DNA of 64,000 nucleotides from Oscillospiraceae bacterium (GTDB taxonomy: Bacteria; Bacillota; Clostridia; Oscillospirales; Oscillospiraceae), in contig JAFPWN010000044.1 in assembly GCA_017412765.1 (NCBI GenBank), positions 1-64,000 of the forward strand. Direction: 5' to 3'. Positions 59,363 through 64,000 of this stretch are shown here, piece by piece. Both the position numbers and the translations under genes were made by a program. The number at the start of each line of letters is the position of its first letter. Positions within the stretch are counted from its first letter, which is position 1. The notes beneath the pieces were generated by a model, which had not been told where the DNA came from, ran no database searches, and saw nothing but the letters and a program-made list of their open reading frames with translations.

Positions 59363-60113
59363 GGTCAAGAATCTCAAAAAGCACTATAACCGCGGCGCTA
59401 TCAAGGCGCTCGACGGCGTTGACATCGACATCACGAAGGGCGAGGTCGTTGTCGTTATAGGCCCGTCAGGCTCAGGCAAATCGACCTTTCTCCGTTGCCT
59501 CAATCTGATGGAGGAGCCGACGGAGGGCGACATTAACTTCGACGGCGTCGATATAACGAAGAAAAAGATAAAAAACGCCGAGGGAAAGATGGTGAAGCTC
59601 GACATCGACAAGCACCGCCAGAAGATGGGCATGGTGTTCCAGCACTTCAACCTTTTCCCTCATATGACGGTCCTCAAAAACATGACCCTCGCTCCGGTCG
59701 AGCTGAAGAAAATGACCGAGGCTGAGGCGAACGAAAAGGCGCTTAAGCTTCTCGAAAGAGTGGGATTGCGCGACAGAGCCGAGGCGTACCCGAATCAACT
59801 CTCCGGCGGTCAGAAGCAGAGGATCGCAATCGTCCGCGCGCTTATGATGGAGCCGGAGGTCATGCTCTTCGACGAGCCGACGAGCGCGCTCGACCCCGAG
59901 ATGGTAGGCGAGGTGCTCGACGTTATGAAGGAGCTTGCGCACTCCGGTATGACGATGGTCGTCGTCACACACGAGATGGGCTTTGCCCGCGAGGTCGGCA
60001 CCAGGGTAGTATTTATGGACGGCGGCAAAATCGTCGAGCAGGGCACGCCGGAGGAGATTTTCTCCTATCCCGCCTCCGAGCGCCTCAAGAGCTTCCTTGT
60101 GAAGGTTCTGTAA
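59337..60113 (+). CDS. Amino-acid ABC transporter ATP-binding protein
   Basis: A 258-residue ATPase: Walker [10 protein letters not shown] (near 41), Q-loop, signature [15 protein letters not shown], Walker [15 protein letters not shown]. Closest in design to GlnQ/ArtM-type. GTG 59337 with AAGGAGG upstream is the likely start; ATG 59355 is possible. Confidence 0.95.
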   Translation: MATADTMIEVKNLKKHYNRGAIKALDGVDIDITKGEVVVVIGPSGSGKSTFLRCLNLMEEPTEGDINFDGVDITKKKIKNAEGKMVKLDIDKHRQKMGMVFQHFNLFPHMTVLKNMTLAPVELKKMTEAEANEKALKLLERVGLRDRAEAYPNQLSGGQKQRIAIVRALMMEPEVMLFDEPTSALDPEMVGEVLDVMKELAHSGMTMVVVTHEMGFAREVGTRVVFMDGGKIVEQGTPEEIFSYPASERLKSFLVKVL

Positions 60114-60133
60114 CCAAACTGTAACTAAATAAT

Positions 60134-60163
60134 GGGAACAACCCCCTTTTTTCTGAAGTCTAA
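60134..60163 (+). promoter_or_regulatory. ECF-type promoter of the DUF4349 lipoprotein
   Basis: GGGAAC (60134-60139) and GTCTAA (60158-60163), with a CCCCC/TTTTTT-type spacer, match the usual ECF promoter form GGAAC-N16/17-GTC. No sigma-A-like boxes compete. Confidence 0.6.
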
Positions 60164-60196
60164 GTAGTGTAAGATGGAAAAAAGGGGGCTTTACTT

Positions 60197-61204
60197 ATGA
60201 AAAAGAAAATAGCTCTGTTAATTTCGCTCATTCTTATTTCCGCGTTTATTGCATCGTGCGGCGCGTCAACCAGTCCGATGGACGCAAAGAACGGCGCTTC
60301 GTATTCAATGAACGAGGCTTACGACAACCCTGCGGAGGCGCCGATGGCGGAAGACGACTTCTATTTTGACGACGGAGCAGTTTACAACGCCGCGAAGGGA
60401 AGCAGTTCGCTTATAACGAAAACCTCGAATACCGATTTTGCCGAGAAGATGATCTACTCCGCCTCCGCGACAGTGGAGACTACGGATTTTGAAAAGAGCG
60501 TCGAGGCGGTCTATGAGCTTGTCGAGAGCTACGGCGGATTTCTTGAGTCGAGCTATATTACAGGCCAGCGCCTGCGCTCGCAGTGGGAAAACTATGCCCC
60601 GACCCGCACCGCGTCCTTCACTATCCGCGTACCGGCGGACAGCTTCACAAGCGTTAAAAGCGCGCTATCCGGCGTCGGCAACGTCGTTGACGTGCGCGAC
60701 TGGGCGGAGAATATCACCGCGCAGTATTACGATACGCAGTCGAGACTCGATACCTACCGGCTCGAGCAGGAGAGAGTCATGGCGATGATGGAAAAGGCGG
60801 AAACCGTCAGCGACATGCTGGAGCTTGAGAGCCGCCTCAGCGATATACGCTATCAGATCGAGAGCCTTGAATCGACCCTCCGCAACTGGCAGAGGCAGGT
60901 CGATTACTCGACCGTAAATCTCACGGTCGAGGAGGTCCAGCGCCTCACCGTAGTCGAGCCGGAGAAGCGCTCCTATTGGCAGAGAGTCGGCGACGGCTTC
61001 ATGCAGAGCATTGAGGACATCGGCTATAACCTTTCGGAGTTTTTCATAGACTTTGTCGCGGCGATACCCGTGCTTGTGATTTTGGCGGTACTGATCCTCG
61101 CCGCCGTTGTGATAATCAGGATCTTCATCAAGCGCTCAAGAGCGAAGAAAATGAGGAAATTCGCGGAGCAGCAGGCTGCTCCTGTGAATAAAGATAGTGT
61201 TTAA
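60197..61204 (+). CDS. DUF4349 lipoprotein
   Basis: A 335-residue protein. Lipoprotein signal (ISAFIASC, Cys at 22), outer DUF4349 domain (ATVETTDFEKSVEAVYELVE), a coiled coil (about 190-240, SDMLELESRLSDIRYQIESL) and a C-terminal membrane helix (about 290-315) with a basic tail. DUF4349 proteins are common in ECF-controlled envelope stress regulons. Its promoter suggests control by an ECF sigma factor, plausibly the one at 41502. Confidence 0.9.
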   Translation: MKKKIALLISLILISAFIASCGASTSPMDAKNGASYSMNEAYDNPAEAPMAEDDFYFDDGAVYNAAKGSSSLITKTSNTDFAEKMIYSASATVETTDFEKSVEAVYELVESYGGFLESSYITGQRLRSQWENYAPTRTASFTIRVPADSFTSVKSALSGVGNVVDVRDWAENITAQYYDTQSRLDTYRLEQERVMAMMEKAETVSDMLELESRLSDIRYQIESLESTLRNWQRQVDYSTVNLTVEEVQRLTVVEPEKRSYWQRVGDGFMQSIEDIGYNLSEFFIDFVAAIPVLVILAVLILAAVVIIRIFIKRSRAKKMRKFAEQQAAPVNKDSV

Positions 61205-61220
61205 CCTCCCACTACCGAAA

Positions 61221-61257
61221 GAAGCGGTCAGCGTTTTCGCTGACCGCTTCGACTTTT
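61221..61257 (+). terminator. Terminator after the DUF4349 gene
   Basis: GAAGCGGTCAGCG, loop TTTT, CGCTGACCGCTTC followed by GACTTTTT. Confidence 0.88.
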
Positions 61258-61340
61258 TATGAAAAACGAAAAACGCAGGATAAAGGGGGCGGGGATCTGT
61301 GAAGGGGCCGGCCGAGAGGCCCCTTCACGTCGCATGACCC
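61258..61340. repeat. Short palindromic interspersed element, copy 2
   Basis: The segment 61288-61335 is the reverse complement of 2181-2228 at 47 of 48 positions, with hairpin GTGAAGGGGCC (61299-61309) pairing with 61318-61328. The longer hairpin of copy 1 is missing. It is flanked by an imperfect 20-base direct repeat (61241-61260 and 61335-61354) made from the terminator's right arm. Confidence 0.75.
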
Positions 61341-61350
61341 GCTTCGACTT

Positions 61351-62217
61351 TTATCCGAATATCTCCGCTTCAATTTTCTTTGCGCTCTCGGTCGCCGCCA
61401 TGCCGCCGAGGGCTGTTTCCCTCAGCTCGCGCGGGAGCATCTGACCGACGGAGTACATCGTTTCAACCATCTCGTCCGGCGAAACGGGGCAGGTCATACC
61501 GCCGAGGGCGAGGTCTGCGGAAACGAGGGCGTTCACCGCCTGAGATGCGTTCCGCTGCGCGCAGGGTATCTGCACAAGTCCTGCCACCGGATCGCAGACA
61601 AGACCCATGACGTTCATAAGCGCGATCGAAAAGGCATTGACCGCCATATCGTCGGTGCCGCCCATGAGATAGGTCGCGGCAGCCGCAGCCATCGCCGCCG
61701 CAACTCCGCACTCAGCCTGACAGCCGCCCTCCGCGCCGGCGACAGTGGCGTTTTCCGTAACTATCGCGCCAAAGCCGGAGGCGAGCAGAAGCGCCTCGAG
61801 GATCTTTCTGCGCTCGATGAGCTTTTCCTCCTCTAACGTTACCAGCACCGCCGGTACTATGCCGCACGAGCCTGCTGTCGGGCAGGCGCAGATGCGCCCC
61901 ATAGCGGCGTTCGCCTCACTGCCGGAGAGAGCCTTGACGATGACCTTTGATATGAAATCGCCGCAGAGCGTTCTGCCTTCGTCAGCGTAGCGCTTCGCCT
62001 GCGCCGTAACGCCGGAGATAAGACCGCCCGCCGTGCTGAGCGGCTCGTACTCGGCTCTGTGGCTTGCGCGGCGCATGATCTCATAGCGATTATCGAGCTT
62101 TTTGAAAACCGCCTCCTCGGTAGTGCCGAAGGAGTGGATCTCGTCGTTCAGAATGACGCGCCAGAGGGGGATGGCGCTTGTGTTGCCGATCGAAATAATG
62201 CGCTCAAAGCTGTTCAT
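61351..62217 (-). CDS. sdaAA: L-serine dehydratase, iron-sulfur-dependent, alpha subunit
   Basis: A 288-residue subunit that deaminates L-serine to pyruvate with an oxygen-labile [4Fe-4S] cluster. Cluster cysteines are in CPTAGSCGIVPA and in AECGVAAAMAAA. It overlaps sdaAB by 4 bases. The stop codon lies inside the direct repeat at 61335-61354. Confidence 0.95.
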   Translation of the reverse strand: MNSFERIISIGNTSAIPLWRVILNDEIHSFGTTEEAVFKKLDNRYEIMRRASHRAEYEPLSTAGGLISGVTAQAKRYADEGRTLCGDFISKVIVKALSGSEANAAMGRICACPTAGSCGIVPAVLVTLEEEKLIERRKILEALLLASGFGAIVTENATVAGAEGGCQAECGVAAAMAAAAATYLMGGTDDMAVNAFSIALMNVMGLVCDPVAGLVQIPCAQRNASQAVNALVSADLALGGMTCPVSPDEMVETMYSVGQMLPRELRETALGGMAATESAKKIEAEIFG

Positions 62218-62897
62218 ATTACGCTCTCAGCCTCCTCGGGATTGATTATCGTCACGCTGACTACGCCGCCTATCTCCGTAAGCGTGTCCTTGACGTAGCC
62301 GGGTATGCGCTCGTCACATTCTATTACCGATACGGCGACCGCTCCGCGCTCGTTGCGCGTTGAGCGCATTACGCCGATGTTAAGACCGAGAAAGCCGAAA
62401 ACTCCCGTGAGGTGCCCGAGCATTCCGCGCTCGTCGCGGTGGACTATGACCGCCGTCGGTTTTTCGCAGCCGAGCTCCATCGAAAAGCCGTCAAGCTCCG
62501 TTATCAGAATGCGCCCTCCGCCGAGAGAAACGCCGCTGACCGTGCGCTCGTCGCCTCCGGCGAGGGTAAAGCGAATAGTAACAAAATTATCGTGCTCGGG
62601 CTTGCGCTCCTCGGGAATAAAAGCGAAGCCCACGCCGCGCTCCCGGGCGATCTCAAAGGAGCGGCTCAGGCGCTCGTCGTCCTCCGGCATACCGAGCACG
62701 CCCGCAACGAGGGCAAGATCGGTGCCGTGGCCGCGGTAGGTCTTTGCAAACGAGCCGTAGAGGTGAAATTCCGCGCGAGTGATCTCGCCCTCGCAGAGAA
62801 GCGCGCTCATGCGCCCAAGCCGTACCGCGCCTGCGGTGTGGGAGCTGGAGGGACCGATCATGACCGGACCGGCTACCTCGAAAATACTAAGAGCCAT
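62214..62897 (-). CDS. sdaAB: L-serine dehydratase, iron-sulfur-dependent, beta subunit
   Basis: A 227-residue subunit: serine-dehydratase beta domain (SIFEVAGPVMIGPSSSHTAG) and a C-terminal ACT domain (about 150-220, LTGVFGFLGLNIGVMRSTRN), probably sensing serine. First gene of the operon sdaAB-sdaAA, with CGGAGGC before ATG 62897. Confidence 0.95.
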   Translation of the reverse strand: MALSIFEVAGPVMIGPSSSHTAGAVRLGRMSALLCEGEITRAEFHLYGSFAKTYRGHGTDLALVAGVLGMPEDDERLSRSFEIARERGVGFAFIPEERKPEHDNFVTIRFTLAGGDERTVSGVSLGGGRILITELDGFSMELGCEKPTAVIVHRDERGMLGHLTGVFGFLGLNIGVMRSTRNERGAVAVSVIECDERIPGYVKDTLTEIGGVVSVTIINPEEAESVI

Positions 62898-62925
62898 AAG
62901 TGCCTCCGAAATTGCATTTTAGTGT

Positions 62926-62954
62926 ATTGTATCACATATTGAATTACTTTACAA
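62926..62954 (-). promoter_or_regulatory. Sigma-A promoter of sdaAB-sdaAA
   Basis: On the minus strand TTGTAA (62954-62949), 17-base spacer, TACAAT (62931-62926). Its -35 box overlaps that of the opposite promoter. Confidence 0.65.
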
Positions 62955-62976
62955 CAGCGCTCTTTTATGCTAAAAT
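62948..62976 (+). promoter_or_regulatory. Sigma-A promoter of the RF1-type gene
   Basis: TTTACA (62948-62953), 17-base spacer, TAAAAT (62971-62976), back to back with the sdaAB promoter. Confidence 0.65.
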
Positions 62977-63008
62977 ATTACGTTCGTAAATGAAAGGAAG
63001 TGACGCCC

Positions 63009-64000
63009 GTGCTGACAAAGCTTGCCGAAATCGAAAAAAAATATACTGATCTCGGCGCGCTTCTGGAGAGCGCGGAGGTCTACTCCGACCCGAAAAGGTA
63101 CGCCGAGGTCGCAAAGGAGCAGAAGGAGCTTGCACCGGTAGTCGAGGCGTATCGCAGGCGGATGAGCGTGGCGCGGAACATCGAGGACGCGCGGGCGCTT
63201 CTCGGCGATCCGGAGCTTGGAGAGATGGCGAAGGAGGAGCTTGAGAGCGCGAAGAGTGAGCTTGAAAAAGCCGATGAGGAGCTGAAGATACTGCTTCTCC
63301 CGCGCGACCCGAACGACTCGAAGAACGTGGTCATGGAGATCCGCCAGGGGATAGGCGGCGAGGAGGCGGCGCTTTTTGCCGCGGATATTTTCAGAATGTA
63401 CTCCATGTACTGCGACTCGCGCGGCTGGAAGATCGAGATAGTAAACGAAAACGCCACGGAGCTCGGCGGCTTCAAGGAAATAAGCCTCATAATAAGCGGC
63501 GAGGGCGCCTATTCGCGCCTGAAATTCGAGTCCGGCGGCCACTGTGTAAAGAGAATTCCCGTGACCGAGTCAAACGGCAGGATACAGACCTCGACTGCCA
63601 CGGTCGCGGTGCTGCCGGAGGCTGAGGACGTGGACTTCGAGCTTAATGAGGACGACGTCAGGATCGACGTTTTCCGCTCCTCCGGCGCAGGCGGGCAGAA
63701 GGTCAACAAGACCTCGTCCGCTATCCGGGTGACACATATCCCGTCGGGTATCGTAGTCGAATGTCAGGATGAGCGCAGTCAGTACCGCAACAAGGACAAG
63801 GCGCTCGCAATTCTGCGCTCGAAGCTCTATGAGATCGAGCTTCAGAAGAAAAACGACTCAGAAAACGCCTCGCGCCGCTCTATGGTCGGCACCGGAGAGC
63901 GAAGCGAGAAGATACGCACGTATTTTTATCAGCGCGACAGCGTTGTAGACAAGCGCATAACGGGCGAGGACAAGTCTTTTCCGCTCGGGAAGATAATGAA
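63009..64000 (+). CDS. prfA: Peptide chain release factor 1-type protein, atypical, cut by window end
   Basis: Open to the last base (330 residues visible). N-terminal coiled region, PCRF domain (IRQGIGGEEAALFAADIFRM) and the catalytic loop AGGQK (GGQ at 228-230) are present, as is the RF1 stop-codon motif as PVT (RIPVTESNGR). RF1 normally has PxT, so specificity for UAA/UAG is expected. Odd points: GGQ is followed by Lys not His, and the normally invariant RTYNFPQGRVTDHR region reads RTYFYQRDSVVDKR. It may be a divergent prfA or a second RF1-like protein. GTG 63009 follows GGAAGTGA. The usual neighbour prmC is not visible. Confidence 0.85.
   Translation, partial: MLTKLAEIEKKYTDLGALLESAEVYSDPKRYAEVAKEQKELAPVVEAYRRRMSVARNIEDARALLGDPELGEMAKEELESAKSELEKADEELKILLLPRDPNDSKNVVMEIRQGIGGEEAALFAADIFRMYSMYCDSRGWKIEIVNENATELGGFKEISLIISGEGAYSRLKFESGGHCVKRIPVTESNGRIQTSTATVAVLPEAEDVDFELNEDDVRIDVFRSSGAGGQKVNKTSSAIRVTHIPSGIVVECQDERSQYRNKDKALAILRSKLYEIELQKKNDSENASRRSMVGTGERSEKIRTYFYQRDSVVDKRITGEDKSFPLGKIM

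Overview
This 64 kb window is a gene-dense, mostly chromosomal segment of a high-GC, low-G+C-lineage (Firmicutes) anaerobe, most likely a gut member of the Oscillospirales/Clostridia. The reasons are Firmicutes marker genes (hprK, rapZ, whiA, ylxM, mini-RNase III, rqcH, yqeG-type HAD, paired M16 peptidases, an SpoIVFB-size M50 protease), a GTP-type PEP carboxykinase, a two-subunit iron-sulfur-type L-serine dehydratase, strong Shine-Dalgarno sites with many GTG/TTG starts, and consensus sigma-A promoters with 17-bp spacers. The species cannot be named from the sequence alone. No rRNA, tRNA or CRISPR array was recognised.

Layout. 1-288: the end of a possible insertion sequence, then the pckA promoter. 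289-4385: pckA, a G5/3D-domain cell-wall protein and rsmA, with two short interspersed repeats in the gaps. 4658-9610: MATE transporter, then ddl-murF-pseudouridine synthase (peptidoglycan precursors) and rpmE. 9654-17362: an SLH protein, a small membrane protein with an M50 intramembrane protease, two radical-SAM-linked genes, yceD-rpmF, a DUF512 protein and der. 17366-19630: an AT-richer islet holding a decayed O-acyltransferase cassette, a GtrA protein, and a small XRE repressor facing a set of four tiny orphan genes across a gap with two near-identical operators. 19645-23575: rpmB, then hprK-murB-rapZ-whiA (yvcK is missing). 23581-37450: a secreted zinc-ribbon protein, dnaE, GNAT, mrnC, rqcH, nth, an orphan protein that may have a bilin-reductase fold, rarA, an aldolase, a HAD phosphatase, a lipoprotein and an M24 peptidase. 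37529-43446: efp and partner, an ABC-F ATPase, a YdcF protein, an ECF sigma/anti-sigma pair and a stalk-domain protein. 43490-47550 (minus strand): ylxM-ffh-rpsP-khpA-rimM-trmD, with trmD fused to a GNAT domain. 47712-53613: M16 pair, lgt, a helical protein, greA, YitT and a thioesterase. 53786-57230: trmL and the glycolytic run pgk-tpiA-gpmA. 57527-61204: an amino-acid ABC transporter and a DUF4349 lipoprotein with an ECF-type promoter. 61351-64000: sdaAB-sdaAA, and divergently an unusual RF1-type release factor running off the window.

Most of the content is housekeeping. The parts that deserve attention are: (i) the XRE-controlled microcassette with its twin operators; (ii) three families of short palindromic repeats, one found inside duplicated terminator sequence at both of its sites and one with stem changes that keep base pairing; (iii) the TrmD-GNAT fusion; (iv) the ECF sigma factor and its probable remote target; (v) the divergent RF1; (vi) the bilin-reductase-like orphan; and (vii) non-standard translation starts (a candidate ACG start at 2356 and a near-leaderless trmL).
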